Numbered from the stretch's first letter, positions 36,176-50,057 are shown. The stretch: DNA of 64,000 nucleotides from Polydactylus sextarius (GCA_016801845.1 CM028910.1:14104629-14168628), one strand, 5' to 3'. Numbers and translations are program-made. Notes: generated by a model not told the origin, from the sequence alone.

Positions 36176-37840
36176 CTAAGGCAGCACAAATCATCTAATT
36201 CTCTTTCCTGGAAAAGCATTTTTTTTTCTCTCTTTACTGACAGTTTTTAGAAATGGTAGACGGGGCTGGAAGCACAACAACCGTGCTTCAACAACAAATG
36301 CCTTTCATGAAGAGAGTGGAGCTGAATGTCAAACCAACATCATTTATATGAGACGCAAAAACTTGTACTAACTTTATTGTCTTTATTCAACTGTATTGGT
36401 TTTTGAAACGTTTCATCTTACTTTTTTATCTTTACTCATGTTTTACAAATATTGAGTTTGTGTACATTTAGGCCCTGCGTCTAATGATTATTTAAATGAT
36501 TGATTATCTGCTGATTACACTTTTGATTAGTTAATTAATTATTTGGTCCTTGAAATTACTGAAAGTATTTGAATATGTGCAGCATAATTTCCCAAAGCTC
36601 ATGGTGACATCTTGAAATGCTTTACATACTTCAACTAAGTGACATGAACCAGAAAAACACAGCAAATCCACACATATCAGAAGCTGAAATGACTCATGAT
36701 GTTTTTTTATTAAGCACCAGTATAATTGCTGAATAATTCTATACAACTGCAACTCTATTATACTAATAGTAACGTACTATTCCTTTAATTTTTCATGACA
36801 GTCACATTGATGTGGCCATACCTACTTCTGAGAGATCTTGTCTCTCATTTTATCACAGTCTCATGACACAGAATATGACAAAAAAAAACAAAAATAAAAA
36901 AAAACATAAGAATTAGGAATGGAGGGATTAACATAAAGAAATGAAGTGAAAGAGTCCGTATAAGAGGAAGGTGGAGTGCGATACAGTAAGAGGTTGCACT
37001 CCGAGCAGGGGGAGGGGGATTTGACAATGAGTGAGTGAAAGCAGCAGAGGCAAAATTTATGCCCACACTTCCAAATCAAAGTGCTCCCTCAGCATATTTC
37101 TCACCTGCCAAAGTCACGCGCTGCACTGTACGGCACATTACTGCTCGTTCTATCGTAGCTTGCCAAGAGGAAATAAAGAATTAAAGGATGTCAAAAATGA
37201 TCAGCTCTGATAAATATGTAAATTACTACAGAGAAGAAAAGTGCCTGCAAAAAACAACATAAATCTAATGGATTCTGAAGGTCGGTCCTGACTGTGCCGG
37301 TCAGCTCTTTGTCACAGAAGTCCCGGGAACTTTGGGTTCAGTCTCATAAGTTGTGACATGATGTAATTAACTGAGATCTTCTTCATCAGTCTTCCTCAGT
37401 GAGTACAAAGAAAGCCCTGTCAAGACCTTCTTGAAGCCTCATGGAATATATTTAAATACATTTAACCAGTTTAACAGTAAATTTGATTTGAGAAGATAGA
37501 GGTGGGTTTTGCTTACTCTTTTAATCTCATCGGTGTCCAAACTTTCTGACATGGAAGACTGGGTGAGGGACAATTTTAAGACTAAACTGTATGACTATAG
37601 TTATCTTATGGGACACTAAATACAGTCGCAGATTTTATATTGAACTAGATGATATATGGATATCTAAACTCTTTGGCACACCACAGAGAGGGGAATATGC
37701 TTCAGTATATACTGCAACCCTGCTCCACACTGCACAGTGATAAAATAAAATATAAAAAAAACAACAATGTCACACTGGCCACAGTTTTCTAACACATTAT
37801 ACCAGAACTCTCAAACCAAGGCCTCTCTATATCTTTGCTA

Positions 37841-37871
37841 CCCCCCCACACCCCCCCACCCCCTCACTCCC
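37841..37871 (-). other. G-quadruplex candidate, agbl4 sense strand
   Basis: On the minus strand four G-runs (3, 5, 7 and 7) are separated by loops of 1-4 nt. Confidence 0.5.
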
Positions 37872-38294
37872 TCTGCTTGTGTGGGTTTTACACTGTAATA
37901 AATTAGCTTCACTTGGCAACAAGACACGCTTGGCGCCCTGCTCAGTGCGTCATATCGAGGATGGGCGCGAGCTGTAAATTGTCACTGGCGTTGAATTTAT
38001 ACAGAGCCTTGGGATGAGATGCAGCACCGTGTACTGCCCAGCTGAGTGAGCCCCAACAAGCATCAAAGCTCTGCACCTCTTCACACCCCCTCTTTCACTC
38101 CACCTGCTGACACCACCCGCTCTGCCACCTCAAGGGCAAACAGAGAGAGAGAAGTAGTGAGTGAGAGAGGAAGAAAGAGAGAAGAAGCGACAGAGAGGGA
38201 TGGGGATATGTGTTGAAATGCGGAGGGCTCTAAAGTGATAAGAGTTTTATGATGCTGTTTTCTTTCCCAGGAATTGACCAGGTCCATGACTTAA

Positions 38295-38299
<5 letters not shown>

Positions 38300-38326
<27 letters not shown>
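38300..38326. repeat. (TG)n microsatellite
   Basis: A perfect TG run of about 27 bp. Confidence 0.93.
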
Positions 38327-38327
<1 letters not shown>

Positions 38328-41300
38328 ATATGTGTGTGTAGATGCTGCAGAGCCTGTGGCATGTCGCAGATTTATTCTGCTCATCTTCAGGAGGCAGGGG
38401 CACTGCCAAGGCCTCCTCACACATTCATAAAGCATCCTCTGTCACTTCGCACATTACACAGGTAAACTCTCAGAGGGTGGGGTGGGTGGTTGGGGACATG
38501 GCATAAACACTGCTAATTCTCATGAAATGTGTGGTGGAGGTTTTCTCTGAACACAGAGAAGACCACAGAGGAAGGGATAATAACACAGGCAGGTAGACGG
38601 ACAAAGATAGAAAAAGACAGAGGATGGAGAAGGGGGGGACAACGCGACAAGCAATGAGACAGATGAGAGGAAAGAACAAAGAGAAAACCTGACACGAAAC
38701 TTCACCCTCAAGATCTCCCTCTGGTTTTGGATTTTATTTGATGTATCCTTTCCTTTCTTTGATCTATCTATTCTTTTTGTCCTCACCAAAATCTTTGCAC
38801 AAATATTGTTTTAATGTATGGAGCCACAGACCATAGTAATTTACAAGGTCCTTCTTCTGCTAAGTAACTGAATAGAAAAATAACTGCATCTTTTCATGTC
38901 ATCGATTTATGCCACTCTTCAGTTATACTATCTTTAAACAGAGTGTCACTGCCTTACAGGTAGTAAAAACTAATGAGGTATTAAATTTAAAATGACGTTA
39001 ATCTATCTATAAAGCATCGACTACTTGTTAGTTAGTGTTTCCAGCTGTAGTACAGCAACATAGTTTATAGTATACTACTTGTGTAAAACAGTTTTCTTCT
39101 TTTCATTCATTATAAATTATGTGTAGAAGTTCATTATGTGTAGTAGTTCAACGTACATATTGCTTCACAATATATACATACTGTACATATACTATAGTTA
39201 AGTACTTTAGAATCGAACATAGAAAGAGACCGATGTGAGTGAGACAGAGGTGACAGGATGGGGTGTGGATGACACCACTCTTAGTTGAGCAGTTTTTACC
39301 TCTGATGAATCTGACTGCTGCAACTTGAACTACTCATTGCTACAGTCCTTTGGCTTTTCTTTATCCATCTCTGTCCTTCACTTCCTCTCTGTCTCCTTGG
39401 CCATCATGGCTATCTAAGTTGTGTATGTAGCTGAAGAGAGCAATCAGAAGCAGAGAAGTGGTGGTCAGAGGTGTGTGTGTGTTTGTGTACGAGAGAGAGA
39501 GAGAGTTAGGGCAGACTTATGGAGGGGATTACAATGGAGACGAGACACTCCGATTGGCATCACATCCAGACAGAGAGGGGAGGGACAGAAAGAAAGGAGA
39601 GAAAGGGAGAAAAGAAAACTGGGAGAGTCACGAGGGGGATGAAGGATAGTGGGTGAGGCAGAGAAATAAAGTGAAAAAGACAGAGAAAGAGGGATGGAAA
39701 AAGAGACAGAGAAAAGGGCGTGAGCAGAGGAAACCCTTGAGAAGACAGCATGTAAATACGCCAACGGCGGGCCTCTTAAGTGGAGATGAAGAGGCGGCGG
39801 GATAAAAAGCTCTGAGCGCTGTGTGATTATGGATCAATTTGCCGCAATCAAGCCCCCTTATGGCTGGTCCCTGTGAAATGGAGAGATTTCTGCGCCTCAA
39901 GGGCAGCCGTGATGACAGTGGAGGTCACAGACGACAGGAGTGACAGAGTGACAAAAGGAGACACGCTGACGGAGGGAGACGAGCATCAGAGGCACAGGAA
40001 GGAGGGGAAATGTTCTGTCCTAAACAAGGTGTTAGCTGGACGTTGGCATTCAAGCTCTAGCTGAAGGGCTTTCTAATTATGCTAATGGAGAGAGGTGGTG
40101 GTGAGATTCAGGCCTTTGGCCATCATTGACCATGGAGTAGACTGTTACTCAGCTCTGGTCCTGTTAGTGTCATAAATGAGCACTCATGTGGTTACACCAC
40201 GACAATAATGAACTAAATGCAGACTATCTTATTGCATACACTATTAAAATTTCTGATATGAAATTGAATTAAAGCGGCAGAGTCATGTAGTGGCAATAAA
40301 CACAGCCATTCTTAGAGTAACTCAATCTAAGGCTAAAACATAGTTTCAACAAAGTTCTCTAATGGCTCCGGCCACATGTGTACTTCATTGCACTTGTAAT
40401 TATGACCATCAGTGATGTGACAGTGTCCTGACACAACCAGGAGTACACCTCCATATCTATGCTGCAAGGTGAGTAGTTAAACCACTGGAGGTCAGCAACA
40501 ACTAGATTTTCAGAGGTTGCCAAGTCGCTGTTTAATAACAATTGAAATAGCTCAAGGCATTGAAAAACAATCATATACTGTATTTTTGTCAATATGCTAC
40601 TGAAGGTGATTGATACAAAGACATAAATGTTTAATTACCACCAGGAAGTTTCACTGTCATTCAATAAATAAAAAGCTCTCACAGGCAAGGTTGAATGAAC
40701 CATTATGTTCCTCAGTCTGTCAATTTATCAACGTGACCTTGTCAGATATAATCATCGGAGTTAATTTTGATAAATGTATTAAAATGTCATTATATATACA
40801 TATGTAATGTGTGTATTAAAATATTTATTTAATTGCTCTGAAATATAGAATAATTTGAAGTAACATTGATGCTCTAATACAGAACTGAATGTCCATTATA
40901 ATGTAACACCCATTCCCTCTAAACACTGAGGGTTATAGGTTAGAAAAGGTTTAGAAATCCTGTCACTGTGGCCTCTATCTTTTGTGTCAGTGAACCATTA
41001 TTCTCTGTCTGGTCAACAGGGCCAGCAACAACTTGAAGCTTTTCTTCATGTCTTTCAGAAGCAGGCTGTATCTCTTACAGTCACACACTGTGTTATGAAG
41101 CCCTGTTACTGTTGAGAATGAGTGTGATAGACAGTTGGCATCGAGAAGGAGACAAGAGATTCACTGAGAGAGAGACAAAGAGGAAGCTCTGTCATGTATC
41201 AAAAGCAATAGCCCCTTTTAGCGATATGATACGGATGTCTGGTGCAAAGTCAGAGGCGGGGACTGCTTAGGGTTTCAAGGCATTTGGTCACAGGCCTCTC

Positions 41301-43119
41301 TGAAACCCTGACTTCTCCTTCTCTTGCCTTCAGAAAATGATGACAGGAGGAGAGGAACATAAAAAGGAGGGATGGCTGGTCTGTGCACGGCATGATACAG
41401 AATCAGAGGCAGCCAGTAATAGCCTTTTTTGAAGAATGTGCCACTGAACTTTAAGGACTGTCTTGCTTGAAAGGACAAGTTACAAATAGCAAGAAAGGAG
41501 AGGGAGAAATGATTTCTCAGGGATATACCCCCTACTGTGCTGCCCTATTGCCATACCACAGTGTATGTGTATATGTGTGTGTGTGTGAGAGAGAGAGAGA
41601 GAACAGGCAATACATGGCTATGTATTTGGAGGTTGCAACATACTACAGGAAAAATGTCTGGGGTACAGTACACAGACACCTCTTGTTGAACTGTAACTCT
41701 GTGTAGACACAGTTTGTTTCTTAAATGTCATTCAGACCACAATTGATTTCAGAGAGAAGCTGTAACTAAACCCCATCCGACGAGCAGAGCGATGCACACA
41801 GATGTACAGAGCTGATCTGCAGTTCTTTGTTACTCCTTCTCTTCCTACCTATCAATAATTTCTGAGCCACAACAATACGGCTGGGCTGAGGTAAACAACC
41901 ACAGTGCATCCCAGCTTTAATAACTACCATTACACCTTCCAGCTATGAGTTTCAGTCATTTTTTTTCTTCCTTTCTATTCTGTTTGATTCAACTTGTTTT
42001 CTTGTCTTTCATCTATCTTTCTCTGTCTTTTCTCCTCACGTTTCTACAGCAACTCAAAGATACTATACACATCACATCACATGCAGTCCCCTCCAGTCTA
42101 TATACGCATATAGAGCATGCAAACCACTTGCATGTGTATATGCATGAAAGAACCGTATGTGTCTATTGTGTGTGAGTGTGTGTGGTCATGTGTGCATCGC
42201 GGGCAACAGCGCGTCTCAGCAGCAGCGACAATGTCATTCAGCAGTTTAGTAACAGGCCATTACCTTGTTAATACCAGCCTAATGGGCGGTCTGCTATTTT
42301 AAAACCACAGTCATGTTTGTGCCATTAACAACCACTTAGTGCTCCACTCAAATCAACAGGCCACCGGGACACACCAAAAACAATAACAAGATAACAAAGA
42401 CAATGTGATAATATGCCCCGTCTCTTTATTAACACCAGAGCTCACAGCCACCCTCATTTTACTGTAAACCTTTGCCAATTTACACGCAGTTTCAGATGTC
42501 ACAGGACGGCTCAACTCGCTTTGAGCCAAAATAATTATTTAATATCGCAGCTTTTAATCTCTGATGTTTTACCAGTTTAGAATTTTATGTGGTAAAAAAG
42601 AGCAAATACATCCAAAATCATCCAAGACAAAGCCATTTGGTCCAGAAGCTATTAACTGTTTTATTTTCTATAATACCCAGTACTTAATGCAAATTGCTGC
42701 TTTTAGAGATAGTTGCAAAGCCATGATATGAGCAGCTTGGGGGCTCCATTGGCAGCAGTGGAATATATCTAATTACATTTACTTTAAGCTCTGTACTTAA
42801 GAATAATTTTGAGATACTTTTACTTTATCTATTCTGCTACACTTGCCTTGTTCTTATTTTTGGCAGCTTTAGTTATTAGTTACTTTGCACTTTCAGATAT
42901 GATACAAAATCTATTGAACTCATATTATGATGTGATATTATACTTTAAGCTGCTTGACTCCAAATAATCCAAAAATAATATTATTTTGAAATGGGTTGCC
43001 CTGTTATACTGTGTTTTATACATATACTTTGAAATAAAAATACAAATGTGTTGAAATATACTGTATACCACTGAGAGGTTTATGTGATAATTACCTTTTC
43101 CAAAGCAGTTATTCAAATA

Positions 43120-43510
43120 CATACAGAAAACATGACAAACTATAGCCTGCAGGATTTTCACCATCTCAAAGAAAATCAGTTCTTGTTCAGAATCAGCAGC
43201 TTCTCTCTGAAGTCTGCAAGGAAGCGTTGGGAAAGAAGTCCTGCAATGGAAGCACAGTCCATTGCGGTGCATCAATCATTTACACAGACTTTGAACTCGG
43301 CTGTGGGTATGTTCAGCTCTTTAGCAATTTCCAAAGGTTTCAGCTGAACATCAGCTCTGGCAATAGACATTTCTTCATTTCATTTTTCAGACACATAGTC
43401 ACAAAGTCTCCTGTTAAACTTTTCAAGGCAGCCTGTTTAAGCAGTCTTGAAGATTTTGTCTGACTTTAAAACTCTCTTTGGACTCGCTGCGTTGACAGCT
43501 GCTTGATGAC
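43120..43510 (-). pseudogene. pogo/Tigger-like transposase fragment, decayed
   Basis: Minus-strand reading frames 1, 2 and 3 each carry a piece of a pogo-type DNA-binding domain, broken by stops and frameshifts. One frame has LKPLEIAKELNIPTAEFK, another MHRNGLCFHCRTSFPTLP, a third ADFREKLLILNKN. In order these follow the pogo/Tigger layout: second helix-turn-helix (ALEIAKELNIP-like), then RF-x-RH/RNG-L-x-x-R-x-T, then LP-ADF-xEKL. No catalytic DDE part was recognised downstream. A dead relic. Confidence 0.6.
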
Positions 43511-44363
43511 TTGCCTATTGATCATCATGATCTTATATTGGCATCATAATTCCTTCAAGTCTCTATTATCTTAAACTACTTTTGAAACACAATCACTACA
43601 CTTCTCCCCCTTGAGATAAACACTTGTCAGATCAATTTAGTTTGCTAATGTTAAAAAGGAGAAAAACTTTTATTTTGGGGACACCATCTGCTGTAATGAC
43701 AGTAATACATTCTCCTAATATTTAAGACAACCCAACTTTTACAAATGGTATTTTAAGAAACATCACAACAAAACTTCTTACATTCAGGTCATTAGGTCAG
43801 AACAAATGTGGTGACACTAATTATACAAATCATCCTGATAGGGAAAAAACAAAAGGTTTTTTCATTATTTGTTATTGAATTTCACAATAATATGATTATT
43901 TTGCTAATGATGTATTCACATTTGTAGGATGAAGACACACCGCAGTTATTTTTCTTAGGTCTAACAAATGTGGAGCTAGAATATGTTTGTTGCAGTAAAG
44001 TGTCTGACCATGCTGGTGAAGATTTTAAAGCCTGGACTGATCCCTAGATGACAAGAAAACAAAAACAAACAAATAAACAAAAAACTGATGGCTCTCATCG
44101 TGCGTGTGACAGACTTTATATTATGTATTGATCAGTTTTCTTACCATTACATGTAAGGCTAAAAAACCTATATTGATTTGTTTTCTTTTATTTGAGAAGG
44201 CAGGGTGCAACTGAGAATTCACAACAGAATAATCAAAAAACCATCATTGTACAATATAGAAAGCAATCTCCTTTTCAAACTGAATATTACCTCTACTAAT
44301 GGATATTGACTGTGGACTCTGTAAGTTGAGTAAGAGAGAGAGAGAGAAAGAGATACAGTACAG

Positions 44364-45088
44364 TTTAAAAGTTATATGTACCCCCCACATGTTGTGTTTT
44401 AGATGTGCTTTAAAGACCATACTATTTATCTCTCATTTTCTTTATGCAGATATGATAAGAAAATACAGGAAATTTGTACAAAGTATTTAAGAACACATAA
44501 ACTGCAGTTGTTGCCCCAGCAGCACTTCAGTGACCAACAACCACAAGGAATAAGCTGATAACAAAGTCACTGTTCCACACCCAGATCACTGATAGACATG
44601 TCTAGTCTGCCAGAAGCTGTTGGCAGATCCAGATGTGACAGGGGTCTCAGGATCGGCTGCTGACTTCACTTTGGCTCACCCAAACAGATGCTGCAGTGAT
44701 AAGCATATTGACAAGGTATTATGAGTCGGTGCCAAACAAAACATGCTTTATGTCTTTCATGACCTGCTTTATTGTTCACCGAGGAGGGAATTCTGCCCTA
44801 GTTTGCCTCATCAGGACTCTTTGGATATCATCCTTTGGCCATTGGCTTTTCCCATTTTGACCAAGGTGAGATCAGCAGCTGATGTCGAGACCCCTGTCAC
44901 ATCTGGATCTGCCAACAGCTTATGTCAGGCTAGACATGTCTATCAGTGATCTGAGTGTGGAACAGTGACTCAGCCAACATTTTACCCCTTGTGGTTATTG
45001 ATCACTGAAGCACTGCTGGGGCAATAAATCTGGGAGTGGCCAGAGTCTGAATCTAGAATCATTATAATATTTTATGTGTTCTTAAATG
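44364..45088 (+). mobile_element. fold-back (long inverted repeat) element, copy 2
   Basis: This is the second copy of the element at 6.05-6.79 kb, same core orientation. The core ORF (44743-44949) differs from copy 1 at about one residue. Here the left arm is the long one (from about 44364, with AAAGTTATATGTACC and ACAAAGTATTTAAGAACAC), while the right arm stops soon after TTTTATGTGTTCTTAAAT near 45085. Each copy has lost a different arm end. High identity suggests relatively recent mobility in this lineage. Located in the large agbl4 intron. Confidence 0.8.
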
Positions 45089-45425
45089 CCAAAGGCATAA
45101 AGTGACAGTTTTTTTTTTTTTACTTTGGTTCTGTGATTAAAAAAGGTAAAAACTCCAAGAGTTATCTATCTCCCTCATCTCTCTGTACATTGACTTGAAA
45201 GGATTTAAACACCTGCTGTTAATACAACTCGCTGATAAAGCTCACATCAAATGTCTGAGATAACATCACATCACAGCTTATCGCTGAAAATTAAATGACT
45301 TCTGGAATATCTTTTTTTTAAAATGAATTTTCAGATTGTTGTATAACTACTGAAAAAAAAAAAAAAAAAAAACAGATGTAGAGAAGCTGGTGTGTGGGCG
45401 TGAATTTAAATGAAAATGATTTTAA

Positions 45426-45426
<1 letters not shown>

Positions 45427-45481
<55 letters not shown>
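45427..45481. repeat. (TA)17(CA)10 compound microsatellite
   Basis: A perfect TA run changing directly into CA. Confidence 0.95.
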
Positions 45482-45687
45482 ACACTATACTAACGCTATA
45501 TCATTCATAACCGACACAGTGTGTCGACAATGAAAATATACTTCTATGTTGAAATGGTAATTGAGCTCATCACTGTCTCCCTCCCACTCCTGATTGGCTC
45601 ATCTGACGCAACAACTGCATGCTGGTTGGTTTAGGATTAACGTGGTTGCTATGACAACATGCCAACTGTAGAGATGTGTAGGAATGG

Positions 45688-45688
<1 letters not shown>

Positions 45689-45734
<46 letters not shown>

Positions 45735-45756
45735 TGTGTGTGTGTGTGTGTGTGTT
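45689..45756. repeat. (TG)n microsatellite
   Basis: 68 bp of TG with one GA interruption. Confidence 0.94.
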
Positions 45757-45860
45757 TGAAGTGGCAGGCCTTTTTCAACAGCTTTGATCAGGGAAATGTT
45801 TGTAGTGGGGGCAAACCTGGAGAACAAACAGGACTTCAGAGAGATTAGCGATCTGTCGAA

Positions 45861-45885
45861 CACACACACACACACACACACACAC
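45861..45885. repeat. (CA)n microsatellite
   Basis: A CA run about 105 bp from the TG run, hence an inverted complementary pair. Confidence 0.9.
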
Positions 45886-48800
45886 GCATGCGTACATACA
45901 TATATAGCTATAGTAAGCTTTCTGAATTAAGTCAGCTACACATAAAACAGATGGACCCTTAGTTGACAATTACACTCTTCCTTTCTATTTTTCTCATGTG
46001 ATGAAGAATAGATGAGGAGGAGGTGAGTGGGATAAAAAGGAGCAGTCATATCTGCTGGCCGACATTGCTTTGTTCTCTTCCTCTCCTTTACACCCTGTGG
46101 ACTGATGTTTTTTGAAGAAACGCACCAAGAGCAAGTGATCTAGAGCACAATCTCTCTGTGTGTGTGTGTGTGTGTGTGTATGTGTGTGTTTGCCACCCCT
46201 GCAGGGCCAGTGTAAATTCATCAGTGCTGAGTAGAAGCCAGGTGGGTGCTTTAACAGTCAAGGTGCGACGCATGGCCCCCACGCTCCTCCATCATGCTAT
46301 ACTGAGCAGCACCATGTGTGTCTGTGCGTGGCTGTGCCGTGTATATGCGTGTATTGGAGAAAAAGAATGAGTCAAATGTGTGAACCAGGATTTCGCACAA
46401 ACACGCCGCACCGCCCCGGCCACTCCCGATCCCAACTCAGACAGACAGCATTGTAGCTATTCTCAGAGCCACAAGCACATTACTCAGCCCCCAAGGTAGG
46501 ATGATAAGTCATCCACTAAGGTCATAGGAGGTGTTATGTCTCTCACTGCAAGTAGTTCAGAGTTTGAAGAATGGAGGTACAAGGATGAAACAAATGGCAA
46601 TGTGCTCCTCATCTCAGTTAGCAATCGGACAGAGTGGTAAGTCATGTTCCCAACTCCCAAACTAACACAGAGCATCAGAATGAAAAAATGTCAACATCGT
46701 GAAAAAAAATACTAAAGACAACCTCTTTCTGATCAGTCTCTTAAGATTCACACACCAGAAAGAAATGATATGATGTTGTATTTTACTCATAGTAAACTCA
46801 GTAATTTTGGACACAGTATGTAATTTGTATGTAATGTATATATCTTTAAATGTCAATGTTTTTTAAATTGTCTCTCTAGAAATGACAGGGCAATTTATTT
46901 TAAGACAGCACAGATAAATTAAGAAATAGGGTTAAGACTTGGTTTAAAGGTTAGACATATGTTTGCAGAGCTTAAGCTTAAGGTAAGGGGCTACAATGAC
47001 CCATCCTGAAGGTTTTATGTAAGTTCATGACATAACATTAACAGCTGTTTCCCTCAATAGTTGTGATGGTAACTATTGTGTCCAGTGTACCCTCAGTCAA
47101 ACAGGAGGGAGCTCAGAGGGAGTATTATAACCCCTTGTCTTGCAAACAAGTTTAGTTTAGTTTAGTTTAATTTAAATTTAAAACAAGGTATTGGAAAGAA
47201 GTGCCACGTGTTGTGTTGTTTTTCTTTAGCCAAATATAGTGACAAACAGAGTGGGCTTTTGTTTACGTTTGTTGAGAGAAAGCTAGAGACAGAAAAGGAA
47301 AATGAGCAAGAGAAGGAGGAAGAGGAGCATCTATAGCAGAGTGTGTGGCTGCTTTTACCTGGTAACACCGGCTCCAAAGTGAAAACCAAGATGTTACACA
47401 ACTGCCATGTAAATGTGATGCAGGCAGCTTGGCCCAAGGTCCTTTCTCTGTTATTGAAGGAGGGAAGTTGGAGGGAGGTTGAGAGGCAGGCAAGTGAGGC
47501 AGACTGAGAATGGGCCCCGAAGGAGCAGATTAGAAAATGGTGATGCAATATTAATTGATGATGGTGCGTGCCAAGGAGTGCAGGCTGGTCCGGGGTTTGT
47601 CTCCCTATGGAAAGGCTGTCAGGAGCTAAGAGAGACAGACGGGTTGAGTCCCTGACCTTGTCTGTCAGCTGGTGGAGGAGAGGAGGGCTGGGAGAGGAGA
47701 CCCCCAGTCCCACTGACACTCAGATCAACACTCTGCCAGTCTATGGCCTGCTGGGACAAACCCCAACAACAAGACAACAGAATGACACAGTGAGGGGGAC
47801 AGACATGTATGAACGTGATTTCCACAGTGGAACATAAAAATGATTAATATGCTAAACTTGCAAATTGCAAAGAGAGGACTATGGTATGCAACAATATTAT
47901 CCTGTTGGGAGAACGCCAGTAATTTCACTAAGGTATGATGTTCTATGATTTCCAAGAAAGAAGGAAAAAAATAAAATGTGATTTTTAAGAAATGATTTGT
48001 AGTCAGATGTGATGATGTCAACAGGAGTACAGAAGTACAAAGACAATATTTGTTAAAGCAACTGATAAGAACTCATTAAAAAGTAGGATCAATATGATCA
48101 TTGTCTTGATGGGGCACAGTCAGATTAAATACTCAAGACTCACACCAACCTATATGTTAGAGTTTGGCCTACATTTGTGAGTATATTTCACAGCTTTAAC
48201 CAAACTTTGGTCAATTTGCCTGTTTGCCAATAACCACAACAATATAAACACATTCCCGGTGATATAACTGCTTCGCAAAATGGTTCAACAGCAAGTCTTA
48301 CAAAATATTAAATTTCCAGCCAAACCCCTTTAGTGCTCAGTTGGCCTGGATCGTGTCTGATGATCGGAGGATAATATTAAAGTCCCAGATAACTGATGAA
48401 GAGCTCAGGGGAGAAACGTGTTTTACTTGTGCAGTGGTGACAGTTGGGAAATCATGGATCAATTCTCCTTTCTTAAAAACTATCCAGGTCACCAACAGTT
48501 GCAAATGGACCCTGGTCCAGTACTGGAGATGGATTTAGTGTTGTGTTGTGTGTAGTGTTGTAGTAACAATGGAAAATATAAGAACCAAAAGTAGCGTCCA
48601 GAACAGCCGCTATTGATGTGGGACTAATACAAATGCACAAAGAAAAAGTCTATGTCAAATATTTGCTCCTGCGTGAATGAAATCAAACATTAGCTAGATT
48701 TAGCAAGACACGCAGCAAAATATTAATATTATAAACATTACAGACAGAAACGCCTAATGATTTTAGCTATCATGGTGTGAAAATTTATATTTCAGATAGT

Positions 48801-50054
48801 GACAGTGGTTGAATAGAGAGAGTGAATAAGACAGCACAAGCATATGGGCGAGAGCCATGTGTCATCTGGGGACACACAAACACTGGACACATGTCAGCTT
48901 CAATTAACCCTCTCCCATCTGTCTGTCTCCTTTTCTTTCACTCTTTCTTCCACCACCAGGATCTCAACAAGGTCAGGCACTGCAGTAAATCTCTACAAAA
49001 AAACCCCCAAAAAAACAGAAACACCATACCTGTGCTAAGACAACAAACTGCTTCCCTCAGTGTCGCACCAATTGCAAAAGCATTTTTTTTTTCATTTTCT
49101 ATTCACTTAAACCATATCCTGTCAAAACAGATACATCATATTAAATTATCAATGCTGTGGACCTCAATAATTCAGACCACCCAGCAGTGTGTTATGCTGA
49201 CAGTGTCATGGAGTTCCCTGACATACTACTGAGTGTCCCTCCAGAGAGCTTGTCTAAGTTTCCTTGCTCTGCAGTCAGTTGGCAAACTCAACGCTGCTGT
49301 CAAAAGGTTAACGACAACCTATGAATTTAGAATAAGGGACCATAAGATGGTCTTTGCAGAAGCATATCTTCTGAGAGGAAATCATATATGAAGTCTTCCT
49401 GGTGGGGATAAAAATGCACAAAAGATAGTGAGCTGACAAACACAGATGGATCAGTAAATAAACACATCATTGTTCCTGGTCTTACATCCTCGTTTGTCCT
49501 TTTAACCCTAATTAAATTCAGCACCAGATTACACAAGCATCAGTAGCACACACCCTCACATGCAAAGGAATAGGGCTGTTGATGCATGTGCCAGAGACAG
49601 AGTGAAACATCATGCTGTAACGCTATTTCCCTGAGCCTGACAAATGAGGCCCCGGCTGCGCTCGGGTGTTGGCAGTTACCTATGAAAGAATGCATCAATC
49701 CAATTGGCTTTCCTGTCCTACCTGTCAAAGCTGCACGTTTTCCTTCCACTTGTGGTGCACAAACACACACACACATAAAAAAAACATATAAACAGGAATT
49801 ATATGTCACAGACACGCCACCTCTCTGAGTTCCTCTCCTCTGCTCCTCACAAGTATTTTCTCATCCACCCCCAACACCTCGTGTCAGATCCCTTTGTCTC
49901 CTTCTCCCTCTGCCTGTCCTCCCCTCGTTCTCTCTGTCTTCAACCCCCCACCCCCCCAATCAGAGATCAACACCTAGCTGTGTGCAGGTGCAAGGCTGCT
50001 GGCAAACTGTCAGCTTGATTCTCCTTTACTTAAACACACACACACACTCACTTA

Positions 50055-50057
<3 letters not shown>

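Noticed and set aside
36861..37079. RING-finger-like spacing CGHKFCLCC...PCSEC on the minus strand
   Set aside because: The spacing resembles the second half of a RING domain, but there is no first half and no ATG (it opens on TTG). A donor-like site lies just upstream and downstream codons decay into low complexity. Probably chance; a translated search would settle it.
37095..37170. Short minus-strand open segment ending CAG|GTGAGA
   Set aside because: A good donor-like site, but the 18-residue frame matches nothing in agbl4 and the phase cannot be tested.
47162..47719. 185-codon minus-strand ORF
   Set aside because: Ser/Leu-rich reading of pyrimidine-biased DNA with no recognisable motif and no splice sites that join agbl4.
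49327..49536. Minus-strand ORF after a good acceptor (reads EDFIYDFLSEDMLLQRPS)
   Set aside because: The polypyrimidine tract is convincing, but the frame ends at a stop without a donor and does not match the missing agbl4 N-terminal exons.
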